Positions 1 to 11,661 of a stretch of 64,000 bases of DNA are shown piece after piece. The notes below the pieces were generated by a model. The model did not search any database and had not been told where the DNA came from. It saw nothing but the letters and a program-made list of their open reading frames with translations. Positions within the stretch are counted from its first letter, which is position 1; each line of letters opens with the position of its first letter. A program made the position numbers and the translations under genes. Source of the DNA: Artocarpus heterophyllus (Eukaryota > Streptophyta > Magnoliopsida > Rosales > Moraceae); contig CM046343.1 in NCBI GenBank assembly GCA_025403435.1, forward strand, positions 33,328,930-33,392,929, read 5' to 3'.

Positions 1-1842
1 TATATTCTCACAATTTAAAACATTTCATAAACATCATCATCATCATCATCATATCATAAAAGTGCCTTAAGCACAATTTCATAGAACATATCTTTCATAA
101 CGTTGACCATTTTAAAACTTTATCCATTTTATCTTAAGGGCCCAAGTGTTGCACCATAACATCATCATAGGCGCGCCGTCATGAGAGGAGAAGGGTAGCT
201 AATCTCAAACCAAACATGACATCATAACATAACATTTCATAACATTTGGTGTGCAACACTTATTAGGTGATACTTATATACATACTTTTCATTCTTAAAA
301 ACATGCCATAAACATCATGCATAACTTAAAATCATGAGAATCTTTCATAAGAAATCCTTTAAGGAAAATCACCGTAAAATCATCATGAATATCCTTGTAA
401 ATATATCATCAAACCTTGGAAAAATATGTGTCATGTTGCAGGTGAGAATGTACTTATCTTATCTTTATTGATAGCTTACTTAACCTTAAAATTGCACTTG
501 GTGACGACGCCGCGGTCTCGATGTGCTCGCTTCCTTGAGTGTTCATGCCATTTATCATTTTAAAGATGCAATAAAATCAATACTTATCATAAAATATTCA
601 TACACATAACATTCATTCGTACAATATTCGCATATACATACACTTATGTATACATTCATCACATTTCAGACATATCCCATAATCATCATCGTAAAAATTA
701 TCATTAAAACATAGAAACGCTATTCATAACATGCTTCCTTAAAATTAAAACATTTCATATATTGTAATCATGAAATTTTTTTTTTTTTTGAAACATCTTC
801 CTAATAATTTAAAATGCATATATTTAATTTAAACTTCATACAATCATCATATTATCATGCATGAAATTATTTCATTATCATAAAATCTTTTAAACATACA
901 TAACATTTCATAAACAAAATCCAGAATTAACATTTATTGAAACATTTTTCTTAATGAATTCCCATAAAATTTCATAACATATAAATAAAACACATTCATC
1001 TTTCATACTCTTACATATGCATATTTTAACAACTTTTCAAGAAAACATCATATTTACCCCTTGAATAATCATTACATTTTTTTTATATACATTCAAAATT
1101 ATACAGTAACATTACTGTGAAGAGTAGAAGATAGAAACATCATTTTTCCATAAAACATTCATATGACATGAAATTAGAAAGCACCACATAACATATATGC
1201 ATAACATCACATTTAAAAATTCGAGACAAAACACAATACCTATAGAAAGATATTGTAGACGAAACAAGGAGAAGAATTTCTTTTCAAAAACATACCAGAG
1301 AAAACCGAATACATACCTTGAAGTTTCTTCTCAAAATCCTTGAATTTAACCAACGAAATAAGACTTTTCTTTCAATGTTCTCAGAAAAATTTTAGAGAAA
1401 GAGGGAGAGGAAGAACTCGTGGAGAAGAGAAGAGAAAGAGAAATGAAAGATCGTCTCAGAAATTTTTGAGAGGAAAACGTGAGAAGGAGAGAAAATAATG
1501 AAAAAGGAAACGTTAAAAATTTTTAACGTATTAAACATAATTGATGGGAATTCAATTCCTTTCATTAAGTCAGATTTTTCTGACTGTTAAGGGCTGTTGG
1601 CGTGGAAGGAAAGAAGAGAAAGAAGGAAAGTCCAATCTCCCACTCAATACTTACCATGTTTTGCCCTATTTAAATTGGAAACCATATAAATTGACATAAA
1701 TCATGCAAGTCAAACCCATTTTATTACCTTAACTAATAAAACATTCTATTATTATACCAATTAATCACGTTAAATCACCCAATTAACGTAATTAATTCAA
1801 CCATAATTTTGGAGAGATTTCAGCTGACTGCTCGTCAGCCAT
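1..1842 (-). mobile_element. Interior part of a minus-strand Gypsy-like LTR, continued at 3887-4209
   Basis: Very AT-rich sequence with many short ATCAT/CATAA repeats and no credible gene. On the minus strand it continues an LTR whose first bases are at 4209 (TGTAACGCCCGCC). A purine-rich stretch at about 1380-1650 reads as the CT-rich leader typical of plant LTRs on the minus strand. The LTR runs off the left edge, so its other end, its partner LTR and any coding region are not visible. It was interrupted by the solo LTR at 1848-3881. Family assignment is inferred from the TGTAACGCCC start and overall texture. Confidence 0.5.
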
Positions 1843-1847
1843 GTTCG
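1843..1847. repeat. Target-site duplication GTTCG, left copy
   Basis: GTTCG immediately precedes the TG of the solo LTR and is repeated exactly at 3882-3886 after its terminal CA. Confidence 0.9.
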
Positions 1848-3881
1848 TGTTAGACATGTATGCTCTAAGGAGTAAAAATGTAATACGTTTTTGGAGACAT
1901 TTTTATCAATAAAGAATTTATTCATTTATATATACCAAATATTGTCCTCTTTACGTTCATATTTGTTGAATGTATGATAAGCAAACAGTAGTCTGAGACT
2001 GTCAGTCCAAACCTTAAGAATTGGGCATATGATGGGATGATTATGCGGAAGACACAATTCTTAGGGTGACGGTCTAAAACATATGATCCGCAATCGAGGG
2101 AATAAAATTGGGTGCTTTATTCATGTAAAGATTGTTATGTTGTCTTTATCCCTTTTGGGAGATGGTTTGTCTTGACCATCGGAGTTGGACTCCATGAATA
2201 GAAACATTGGCATGTTGTCAAAGGTGACGATGTGTTGGATCGGGACATAAAGTGAATTGATTTGGATTAATAATTCTGTCTTGGCAAATCGATTCACTTT
2301 AGACAATCATTTGTATTGTATCTTAATCCTGAGATGAATAATGGGCCCGTTGTCTCGACTTGTGTCTTTTGATGTACCAATGGGTGACTCCCACATTTCT
2401 ATAGTGGCATGCATGCCGGTACGTTGGAGGCATGACTCTTGATAGCGTAGACTTGTTATTCATAGATATGGAATCCATAGCTCCTCTTTAGGAGTAATGA
2501 TATCCTCTTATATGCGTTGTCTTGTAATTGAAAAACTAGAGCGCTCAATTATTTGGATACATAGGTGTAACCGAGTGGTATACTATTTTTGGATGGTAAG
2601 TTTTCTAATGGTGAGACAATGGAACGTAAGATAAAAATAATCGGGAAGGTAAGACAGAATTTGTCCTTAAGCCGATTATGGATGATCATATGGGGATGCG
2701 ATACACTATGATATGTCATGGAGACTTAGCTACACGAGCTTCGTAATTCTATAAAGTTCGAGAGTGCAGCTCCAAGCTTTTAGTGGAGTAGCGTTGGAGT
2801 TGATAATTGTGAAATGTATATCTGGGATATTGAGTTTCATAATTATCATGAGCTTGAACTTTATAGGTCCATTTTGGTCCCCTTTGCTAGCTCACAAAAT
2901 CCTGTAACGACACGACGTGCTTTTCCAATAATTGGTGACTTATGTCGGATTTATCAGATTGGTTTAAAATTTATAAGAATCAAATAATTCATGTCTGTTT
3001 ATCGGTTGAATTAATTATGTAAGAAAATTAGTTCAAGATGAACTTGTTGAATTATTGTGTTCAGGTAATTCTTGTCTGTTTATCGGTTGTTTTAATTTTG
3101 GACAATTAGAACAAGATAAACTTGTAGAATTATTGTGAATTGATTTATTTTCTTAGAGATTATCTCGATAAAGTTTGTTTTGATCAGATATCTTTTCTAT
3201 TGGGCTATTTGAATCAAAACTGAGACTTTATCCTTTAGAATCTCGGGTGAAAAATAAAAGATTCGTGAAGATTTTTTCCCGGCAGTTCGGCCTGTCGGAT
3301 GACGTGTTCGGCCTGCCGAACTGGCCTGTTCGGCCTGCCTATCAGAAAGTTTGGCCTGCCGACCGACGACAGTTAAGATTACGCATTTTCACGTGGATCT
3401 TATCAGATATTGATCCGAACTTGATTCTGTTTCGATTTTTTTGAGACCTAATCTGATATGGACTGACCCTAGGACCAATAGGTATAAAAAGGGAGTGAGT
3501 CTAATGATTTACTTAGATCAATTTGAGAGATTAAGAGTGATACTCTTCGAGTGAGCATCTGAAAACTCCCTGAGAGCTTTTGTTCACAAATCACGAACAC
3601 TAGCTTTGGGTTCTCTCTGTTGGTTGGAAAGAGAGTCACCGGTGGAAGAGCTGCACGTGTGAGCCCACACTCACTCCGGTTGTGGATAGAGAATAGCAAA
3701 GAAGACCAGTTGGTTGAGGCTCTTTTGGAACGTTACTTCTCTACACAGGTCGCGGAGGTTCTTCGGCACACTGAGGTTAGTAAGATCTGTTTAATTTATA
3801 CATATAACATGTCAAACTTGTGTTTTGGAAAATACTCTGACGAAAATTTTTAAAATTCCGTTGCGCACTTTGTTTCCAACA
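1848..3881 (+). mobile_element. Solo LTR (family A, copy 1), complete with target-site duplication
   Basis: A 2034-bp LTR beginning TGTTAGACATG and ending TTTCCAACA (5'-TGTT...AACA-3'). It is flanked by a perfect 5-bp direct repeat GTTCG at 1843-1847 and 3882-3886. No PBS, polypurine tract or second LTR lies next to it, so it is a solo LTR left by LTR-LTR recombination. A TATA box (TATAAAA) lies at 3483-3489, so U3 is about 1.6 kb. Several copies of the motif TTCGGCCTG(C/T)CG lie at 3285-3365. A second copy of the same LTR spans 52524-63587, split by a later insertion. Small ORFs inside are not genes. Confidence 0.92.
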
Positions 3882-3886
3882 GTTCG
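3882..3886. repeat. Target-site duplication GTTCG, right copy
   Basis: Matches 1843-1847 exactly. The following bases continue the interrupted outer LTR. Confidence 0.9.
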
Positions 3887-4209
3887 GCCTGCCGGTGGGG
3901 TTCTTCGGCCTGCTGAGCTTAAAAGTTCGGCCTGTCGATCTGTCATTAAATGCCATAACATAAAACATTCATACATCATTGCATCATAAATAATCATATA
4001 TTGCATCATAAATAAACATATGCTTAGAATTTCACATGAACACTAGAGCACAACGATCCCATGCGGTCGTCACCTATCACAAAACTTGACATAAAAAGTT
4101 AGTAACATGCACATCACATATCATATCATATAACGTTATTATTAATAACATTCCTTATTAACGTTACTAACTTAACGTGGTTTGTTACATGAAATAGGCG
4201 GGCGTTACA
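3887..4209 (-). mobile_element. 5' end of the outer minus-strand LTR
   Basis: Read on the minus strand from 4209, the sequence starts TGTAACGCCCGCC, a common start for plant Gypsy LTRs. It continues across the solo LTR insertion into 1-1842. Near 3885-3935 it contains further copies of the GCAGGCCGAA-type motif also found in the solo LTR and at 63840-64000. No coding potential was seen. Confidence 0.5.
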
Positions 4210-5240
4210 ATAGCCTTCTTGGACTCTTCGTCCGAGACCTAATCTGCTGTAGCTTAGACCTGGTTTTCTCTAGTTCGCAGTAACCTTCTTGGACTTGGTC
4301 AGACTCTTCATCCTAAACCGAAGGTCTCTTCCCGGTCGTCCCGAGAATGGTTAGGGGGAGAGATAAGGCTACTGGAAAGGCTCAAGGCCCTCCTTCTAGC
4401 GCCAAATATTGATGCCTAAGATCGACACAACACCGTGTGCGGGGGTGCACAGTGGTCAGGTTCCTTGTTCTGCCTCCTGCTCTGCCCGACTCTGCCTGGT
4501 CTGGTCAGATTTATAAGAGGAAAGAAGGCCTTAAAGTAAGGGGACACCGGTTTGGTGCCTGCCAAGGGCACTCTGACGCTTAACTCAGTGTTCTGACAAG
4601 GAAGAGCTAAGGGAAAGGTAGAATAAGCAGAGGAAGAATGCCCGTACCTTTGTGGTGAAGTTGATGCTCCTATTTATAGGGTTTAGCTTGGATCCAGGTG
4701 TGGACCGGTTTGGCCCGTGACTCGAGTGTCTAGCCATAGGTGTCACAATCTCCAAAGAAGGAGGATTGCCCAACAGAGTCTTAAGATGGTACCATGTGGT
4801 GGTCTTTAGGTATGATCCACTATTGTGTAATCTAGTCGGGATCCAACCATCTTGCCAATCGGGTTTGTCCTTCATGGTTACTTTGGCCAAATCGGACAGA
4901 TCCTACTCGGATGAATCCTGGTCAGAGAGATCCTGGTCATGGTCGGACGAGTCCTGGTCGGACAGATTCTACTCTGACGGATCCTGGTCGGACAGATCTA
5001 GGTCCTGGTCGGACAGATCCTAGTTCTAGTCAGACGGGTCCTAGTCTGACAAATCTTGGTAGGACATATCTTGGTCTTGGTCAAACGGGTCCTAGTCGAA
5101 TAGATTTTGGTCCTGGTCGGATGGGTCTTGGTCGGACAGGTCCTGGTCCTGGTTGGACAGATCATACTCGGACAGATCCTGGTCCTGCTCAGACAGTCCT
5201 GGTCCTTTCAGCCAACCTAATCGGGTGCTTAGATTAAAGA
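4210..5240 (-). mobile_element. LTR-retrotransposon fragment with a PBS-like site and minisatellite
   Basis: On the minus strand, the sequence ...GGCATCA followed by ATATTTGGCGCTAGAAGGA (about 4393-4415) looks like an LTR end followed by a TTTGGCGC-type primer-binding site, as in Tat/Athila-like Gypsy elements. The LTR would then run from roughly 5240 down to 4415 and include the minisatellite at 4890-5215, with internal sequence from 4400 to 4210. The outer boundary is unclear and no gag or pol is present. Open frames here merely read through the minisatellite. Confidence 0.4.
4890..5215. repeat. Minisatellite of TCCTGGTCGGACAGA-like units
   Basis: About 325 bp of imperfect tandem units, 12-18 bp long, around TCCTGGTCGGACAGA. 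They produce low-complexity Ser/Asp/Trp-rich or Gly/Arg/Thr-rich open frames on both strands (the longest is about 108 codons), which I regard as artefacts. Confidence 0.8.
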
Positions 5241-5284
5241 GGATATGAACTTCAAACAGTTTTCTCATCATGAAGATTTCCCCT

Positions 5285-5830
5285 AACAACAAACGTCAAC
5301 CTCCACAACAATCTACCGACTCTGCAATTTCAGACCCAAAGTCGACAACCATTAACAACGTCACTTATCCTATTTTGACCCCATTAATGTAGTGAAGTTT
5401 GCAAATGGGAGTGAGTGAAAGGAAAGTCACCACTTATGTCATGTCTATACACAAGTCACATGTCAAATTCTATAAAAATAAAGAAAAAAAGGGAACATTG
5501 TTATCAATTTGGGTGCAGTTACCAAATATTTTCAAATTCTAGTAGCTAATTTTCACCCAAAAAAAAAAAAATCAAGGGGCACAATGTTAATTAACAAGAA
5601 GTTCAAGTAAAACGATGCAACAAAATCCCCTATTTTTTCACAAAAAAAAAAAGGACTGAAAGACATTCCACCCATAAAAAAAAATTTCTTCTCTGTTGTC
5701 CTCAAAAAACCGTTTAAACTCCTTGCCACCTAACAGCCCTTGCAACATTGTTGTTCTCATATTTGCATAAAACCACAGCAAGACATACAATGATGCAGCT
5801 TGGTAGCCAGCATGCCATAACTGTAGCAGT
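5285..5830 (-). mobile_element. Degenerate LINE remnant, related to 8245-9190
   Basis: Bases 5285-5420 match 8245-8375 (RNase H C-terminal region of a plant LINE, minus strand). Bases 5700-5830 match 9090-9185, including a shared stretch around ACCAC(A/G)GCAAG. The middle part present in the 8-9 kb copy is missing or replaced here. There is no open frame. A weaker match continues near 6150-6210 and 9220-9290. It lies just downstream of the phytocyanin gene. Confidence 0.55.
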
Positions 5831-6004
5831 GTTTGAAAACTTTGGTTCTAACTAAAAAGTGAAAAGTGGTGGGAACCGTTGGTTAGAATCACTTTGACTG
5901 TAGCATGTGAGAGCTTTACACTGTAGCAAATTTTTTTTATTGTTACTGTAGCATATGAGAGCTTTACATTGTTCATAACTGAGTTTGTTCTCAGCCAAAC
6001 AGCC
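5829..6004. mobile_element. MITE-like element carrying the TGTAGCATGTGAGAGC motif
   Basis: Imperfect inverted ends (GTGTTTGAAAACTTTGG and GTTCTCAGCCAAACAGCC) enclose two copies of the motif CTGTAGCATGTGAGAGCTTT (about 5898 and 5947). The same core recurs at about 7750, 25195, 27210 and 29890. I infer a small non-autonomous DNA transposon; the target-site duplication is not clear. Confidence 0.5.
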
Positions 6005-6439
6005 AGTTAGTTCAAATAATTTTGCTATAGTGTGTTCTCACGCAAAATTTGTATTGCTACAATATTTTTAATTTAAACCATTGGTTCAAATCGAGTTTCC
6101 AAAATCCTAGATTTCTTGTTTTGTAATCTTTTTTTTGTGCGTGTCTTTCGTTCTAGCCAGAAACTTAGCAGCTAGCTATTTGCCATAATTTTGGTACAAT
6201 AACGGAGTACTTCAAGTATCAGAGTGGGATATCATTGATAGCATGGTTGTCTGCTGCCGGTTGCTGCCGCAATTTAATGCTGAAGACGAAAGGTGTGTTA
6301 AAACAAAGAAATCAAACCAATAGTTCCAAAATTCCCACCCCAAAAAAAATATTAATACTACTCAAACAACACTAATCAAGACACAAAAATACATAACAAA
6401 AGAATCATTGATATAATAACATCATTACTTGCTCAACCA

Positions 6440-7039
6440 TCAAGCTAGAAACACTCCAAGAACACCCACTAGGATTACAATCAAGCCAAATCTTGATGCA
6501 GAGATAATACTCGCTGCAGAAGGTTGATCTTGGCTCGGAGAAGGTGAAGGTGAAGGCACAGGAGAAGATACTTGAGGCAACACAGTGATAACAAGCTTCT
6601 GGCCCGTCTCACAGCAGCCACCAACGCCACAAATGTACCATTTCCTTCCGGTGGTTCCCGGGGGGATCACATCGTTTCCGCTAGTCAGCAGCACCGCATC
6701 TTTCGGTTGCTTGCATTGTTGGAAGCCGGTACCGTTGACTTTGAACACATTGTGAGCTCCTTCCGGGTATTTAAACACTACACACCAAACAATTTGTTAG
6801 ACAATAACAAGCTAATGGTCACATTTAATTGGTATATCTAATTATTTTACTGTAATAGAAATTATGAGCTTCCCAAGCTTGTCACCAACATGAAATTCCT
6901 TATTCTTAGCCCAAGCTTGGTAATCCAAGTTGGTAGTCCAACCCGTCTCATCTCCGACAACGAATTCGACCGCAGAAATTGAAGGGACAAAAATTGCCAT
7001 AATGGCAAGAGCAACGAAGAGTTGTTGGGAAGAGGCCAT
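6440..7039 (-). CDS. Phytocyanin / early nodulin-like protein, two exons, donor site altered
   Basis: Exon 1 is 6874-7039 and exon 2 is 6440-6777, giving 167 residues. In order: signal peptide (about 1-23), plastocyanin-like domain (24-122), Pro/Ser-rich spacer, and a hydrophobic tail typical of GPI-anchored phytocyanins, so the product is probably on the outer plasma membrane. Family type-1 copper ligands are His, Cys, His and Met/Gln. Here His64 (AHNVF), Cys105 (WYICG) and Gln115 are present, but the second His position is Cys110 (GGCCETGQ), so copper binding is doubtful, as in many early nodulin-like members. Cys77 and Cys111 fit the usual disulfide. The join VGDKL-VFKYPEG is the conserved family junction in phase 1. 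At that point the intron starts GGAAGCTC instead of GTAAG, while the acceptor TGTGTAG is normal. A TATA-like TTTAAATA lies near 7155. It is either a real gene with a sequence error or a splice-damaged allele. Confidence 0.8.
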
Positions 7040-7665
7040 TGTGAGTGTTGATTTTCTTCTATTGAGTGATTGGTTCTCTCTTAGTAAAATTTTGCCCTGA
7101 GGAGATTATCAAGTGCTTGTGAATTTGTTATGACAACGAGTTGAAATTGTTGAGTATTTAAAGGTTATGGTGCTACAAGCAAATTGATGAAAACAGGAGC
7201 CTAGAAATCATCTAGTGTGGCCTTGGACGGTAGTGTTGGCGGCACTTCTTGCCTGCCGAATGGCACAATAAGATTACTTGTTGCAAAAAATTTATACTAA
7301 ACAAATTACCACGTTTAAGACCAATTCATTGCTGGACTTGCATGGAAACAAACTTAAGCTGGCCAGTCGCTAGAACTATGTGAAGAAAATTCAAACTGTA
7401 AAGAGGCTTCCTTTTTTTCTCCATCTTTTTCTATTTAATATATCTTGACAGCCCAATATTCACAAGGATTCTTTTTATTTTTGACCCAAAGCTCTGCCAT
7501 ATTCGACGAGTTATTTACCATTTTATAGTCATTGTTTTGAGTCTATAAAAAATATACCCCTGATTTTGAATGTTCTCAAGATTGTTCAAACCTCAGAATT
7601 TCAATTTATGTCAAATTTGTACTTATTTTTAATGCAATGATTGATTTCAACCCCTTAATTTATAA

Positions 7666-7804
7666 GGTCTTTGGGAAGTGAGTTGGAACTCAGAGTTCAA
7701 ACTAAAAGTTCTGTAAAATGTGAGAGCATTATATTTTTGATTTTACATTGTAGCATGTGAGAACTTTACACTATTTGAGTTTAAACTGAGTTTGTTAAAC
7801 ACCA
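7666..7804. mobile_element. MITE-like element, same motif family
   Basis: About 140 bp with loosely inverted ends (GGTCTTTGGGAAGTGAGTTGG and CAGTTTGTTAAACACCAC) enclosing TGTAGCATGTGAGAACTTTACAC. It resembles the element at 5829-6004. Boundaries are approximate. Confidence 0.45.
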
Positions 7805-8244
7805 CATTAATCATATACTTTTATAGCTTTATGGATGAATTTGTAACTGAAGCGTAATTTAACATTGTACTTCCAAAAAAAATAAGGTTAGGTTAAAAAA
7901 AGAAAAAAAAAATCATAAAAAGGTATTTTTCAGATAAGTTACTAAGGATAAATTCATCAATTTAAGAGTCAAATGAATTGTTCACACAACAAATGTACAG
8001 ATTTGACATGTGCTTGAAATTTAAAAGGACCATCTTAAACATATACAAAATAAAAGGTCTACATTTTAATTAAAAAAACCCCTAATGTTAACAGTCATAT
8101 GTATGAATATATATTATATATCTATATGTTATTAGTTGTCATGACCTATACACGAATCAAATTAATAATTTTGAATTATGCCATGACATCACATCATTAA
8201 AATCCTTGCGATAAATAAAACTACTTCCCATACTTTGGAGGTAG

Positions 8245-9190
8245 TTATTCAAATTTCACAAAAAAATTACCATCCAGTTCCACTATGCGATTTCAGACAA
8301 AGTCCACAATGATTAACAAAGATTCTGATTTTGACACCATCAACATTCAACGTGGTGAAGCTTGCAAATGGGGGTGCGTGGAAGGAAGAATACTTGAAGA
8401 AAATCCCGCAGTGATACTCCATACGGGGCTCTGCTCCTTAGCATGTGAGACCTCAATCACCACTTCACAATCACTTTCGACCATCCTTGCCCCTCGGCTA
8501 CAAATTACAATTAACGCGCCGACTCCGAGGATTGCAAGCATTTCATCATGAAGAGTAGACAAGGCTGTAGAGGGAACTGTCCATGTTAGAAGGCAAGGCT
8601 AGCGCCTGAGTTGTGCCAAGAAGAATCAGTGTTCATCGGAGTAGGACTCGCACTTCCGCAAGTCGTTGGTGCAACTCCCCCTAAATTCAACAAATGTCCT
8701 ATGACTGGTTTCCCAACAAAAAATAACACATTGAGATTTGAGAGCCACCCAAATCGCTTCTACAACCAGAGCTGCATACAACAAAAAGTCCTCTCTATCG
8801 ACGTGGGCGGGTAGAACATGGCTCGGAGAATTAGTAAACTGGTCAAGCAAGTGCAAGGCATCATTGACCTCCTCCCACTTCACACACCAAACATAGGTGA
8901 ACCATCTAGATTGCTCTAGCTAAGGCACAGGAGATGAACAAGTGAGGGGATCCTTCCAGACCGCAGTTGCATAATGGGAAAGTCGAAGAGGATGCGAGAT
9001 GGTTTGCATCTAGCTTACTCCAAGCGGGGAGCACCTCTAAGGCCATTCGCCACAGAAGGAACTTAAGATGTTTGTGTAAACTTCAAACTCCACAAGCGCC
9101 TCCACACCTCTGATTTGCGTAACACCACGGCAAGGCTCGCAATGATGTGGCTTGTTGGCCACCGGGCTACAATTATGGTAGTTGGCGAGT
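8245..9190 (-). pseudogene. LINE remnant: zf-RVT and RNase H part of a non-LTR reverse transcriptase
   Basis: Minus-strand translation, with stops and frame changes, gives in order a WRRLWSLKF...FLLWRMALEVLPAW stretch (about 9110-9020), then CNCGLEGSPHLFISCALARA (about 8965-8905), which is the zf-RVT pattern of plant LINE ORF2. Next comes a KWEEVNDALHLL...LLYAALVVEAIW segment (8883-8626), then ARMVESDCEVVIEVSHAKEQ (about 8500), the RNase H core. The reverse-transcriptase domain and 5' end are absent. It is a dead C-terminal fragment. The apparent plus-strand frame at 8285-8551 is its shadow. Confidence 0.75.
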
Positions 9191-9299
9191 TGCCAAAAAA
9201 GTTCTTAATCTTTTTCATGAGTTATTTATTTCAACCAGACGCCTAGCAGTTGGCGAGCTGCCATAATTTTTGGTATTATAACGGGTTACTTTGAGTCTC

Positions 9300-10375
9300 T
9301 AATTATCTATAAATAGATGGCTCTCTATTCATTCTATACATAATTGAAAGTCTTGGTGAGACTGCAAAAACTCTACCAAAACCTCTATAGTAGGCGTGAT
9401 TCTAGTCCCGCTTTGCTTATGTGGTGAGATTAGTGGGTGACTAAAAGTTAATTGAATGGTCATTAGAACCCTAATTTTGTTCTACCCCCACACGTTCGTT
9501 CGTACCATGTCAAGGATTAGGTGAGTAAGACAATAGTTTCATATAGAGAACAATTCCCATTAGAAGATCTCCGACCTTATCTCTTCAATCGAAGTATAAA
9601 TTAAATATATATTTATTAAGAAATTAAATTGATATACTCTATAACAGTGTTTTATAATATTATCTAAGCGAGTCATGAAATAAACGCACTGTACATAATG
9701 AGATGATGTAGAAACATGACATGATGCGATATGAATGACTAATTTTTGTTAAAATACAGCAAGTTTTAATCACATCCACTGATGGTCATATATAAAATGA
9801 TCTTAATCTTAAGTTGTTAACAGATTTCTATTTATAGAATTATGACTTTTCATTTACTCGATATAGATTCAAGAATCTAATCCTCTCCCTTGTATTTTGG
9901 AGGTATAATAAAGTAGATAGCTAGGAATATTACTATTACAATATGAAATCCATTCCTTCTTTAACGAGAAGCTAATACATAATTCTCTTAAGTATCGATT
10001 CACGTCCTGAACAATACGAGTGCTCAAATCGTGATTAAGTTCATGAATTATCATTCATTAGAGAATTAATGGCACTCAAGGATAAAGAAGTAATTAAAGT
10101 TATTAATGGATTTTTTTACCTTGCTCAAATTATGAATTATTTATGGAGGATCAATTTAGATACAATAACTATATCAAATGGACAACTCTAAAATTGAGTA
10201 ATTATATATATATAAGTTTAAGAGTGCAATTTCAAGTTTTTGGTGGAGTAATGTTGCAAGTAATTAAAGAATAAGATAATAATTTAATTAATACATTGGT
10301 TTTATTGGAGCTTAAAATTATAGGTCCATTAATCCCCTGCTATCCTTGTAAACATTGTTTGGACAAATGAAATAT
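9300..10375 (+). mobile_element. Rearranged LTR fragment related to the LTR at 43245-45529
   Basis: Bases about 9640-10375 match 43550-44430 at moderate identity, including GAGTGCAATTTCAAG and TTTATTGGAGCTT followed by GTCCATTAATCCCCTGC. Bases 9300-9540 (TATA-like CTATAAATAG, then an AGGCGTG segment) resemble 45100-45300, the promoter/3' part of the same LTR. The two parts are in the opposite order to the intact copy, so at least two fragments are joined. No coding region. Confidence 0.6.
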
Positions 10376-11653
10376 TGGTTTATCTCCTCCACCTAACCGC
10401 AATGGGGAGAGATCTAATCTTGCATTCACGACCACGTTGGAATCCGTTGAGCAGAGGAGGGCTGTTCTACAACAACGACGGAGAGGAATTTGCACTCGTC
10501 ATGCCGCTTGTAATCCCCCTACCGACGATCACCTTTTTTACAATAGTTGTTTTGCGGCTGAGTCGAACACAGCCGATGGCATTTAAGTTTGAGACGCACA
10601 ACTAGGCAGATATGGGTTTAGCAATCGGGTTCAAGAAGTACAAGGCATTCGAGTTCTGTAAGGCGCCAACGTGAACAACTGGAAGATAGGAAAGGAATGG
10701 CGACTGGAGGAGGGAGGAGAGAAAAGAAAGGGGAAAGTAGAGGAGAGGAACAAAAAAAAAAATAATATGAAAGTGAGGTTGTATTGGTCTTTTATTTTAA
10801 TTTTTACTTTGTCATGCCACATTAAATCATTGTTTTTTTTAGGTGTGACACAAATCAATCCACACCCAAAAATTGTGGCATGTAGCCTAAATATTCCTCT
10901 AAAGGGGGTGTATGCACGTACGAGTTCAGGCGAAGAACTTAGCCCATCCCGGCCTGGGGTCTTAGGCCAAGCCAATGTACGAGTCAAATTTCTTAGCCTT
11001 CAATTGGCTCATTTGATCCAACCCAAATTGATGTAATTTTTACTATCGCGGTGGACTATTTCAAGTATTATGGTAGGCACTACCAGCTTAACCCCTAGGC
11101 AACTTAAGCAATTTTTAAGGCCCCCATATTTTTAGGCATTGATTATGGCTCCTACTTCTTAAAATTAGAATAACAATAGCCTATTTTTTAGGCATTAGGA
11201 GATTATTTTTTAAAAAATTAAGATAACTAAAAAATCCTCTGATTATGCATTAAAACTCCTTTTTTGTGATATAAAACGTGAAATCAAAATGTGGAGCACT
11301 CTTCCATTATTATTATTATTATTATTTTGAAAATCACTCTTTAAATGCTTTTGACTATCAAATCTTTTTTTTTTAATATCAAACCACTCTTTTTCACAAG
11401 AAATAATGTCCTTCCTCAAAAAAAAAAATGATGAAAGGGCCTAATTAGCATACTTTAAATAAAATTTTTGATAAACATATGATTAATTTATTTATAAAAA
11501 GAAATATAAATAAACAGTTTTTATTTAGAAGTAAGAAAAATCTAAAAAATATGTTTTTCAATTTTTGGAATGTAATTTTTCAATTTATTCTCTAATAAAA
11601 TATAAAATTTTTGAAAAAGCCTCTTTAAAATTTTTGCGTAAGTCCCTAAAATA
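10376..11653. other. Gene-free stretch
   Basis: AT-rich intergenic DNA with no convincing coding region. Several overlapping open frames at 10375-11036 start at non-ATG codons or lack recognisable similarity. A purine-rich stretch lies at 10680-10760 and short (ATT)n repeats near 11310. Confidence 0.5.
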
Positions 11654-11661
11654 CCTAGAGC

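Noticed and set aside
3469..4009. Small ORFs in the solo LTR around 3469-4009 (and 63220-63559)
   Set aside because: They lie across the LTR R/U5 region on both strands, lack similarity and run over the insertion boundary.
4585..5292. Ser/Asp- and Gly/Arg-rich ORFs
   Set aside because: They are translations of the minisatellite on both strands, not proteins.
8285..8551. Plus-strand ORF of 88 codons
   Set aside because: Antisense shadow of the minus-strand LINE RNase H remnant.
10631..11036. Overlapping ORFs of about 120 codons on both strands
   Set aside because: Purine-rich low-complexity sequence with no recognisable domains and no consistent codon pattern.
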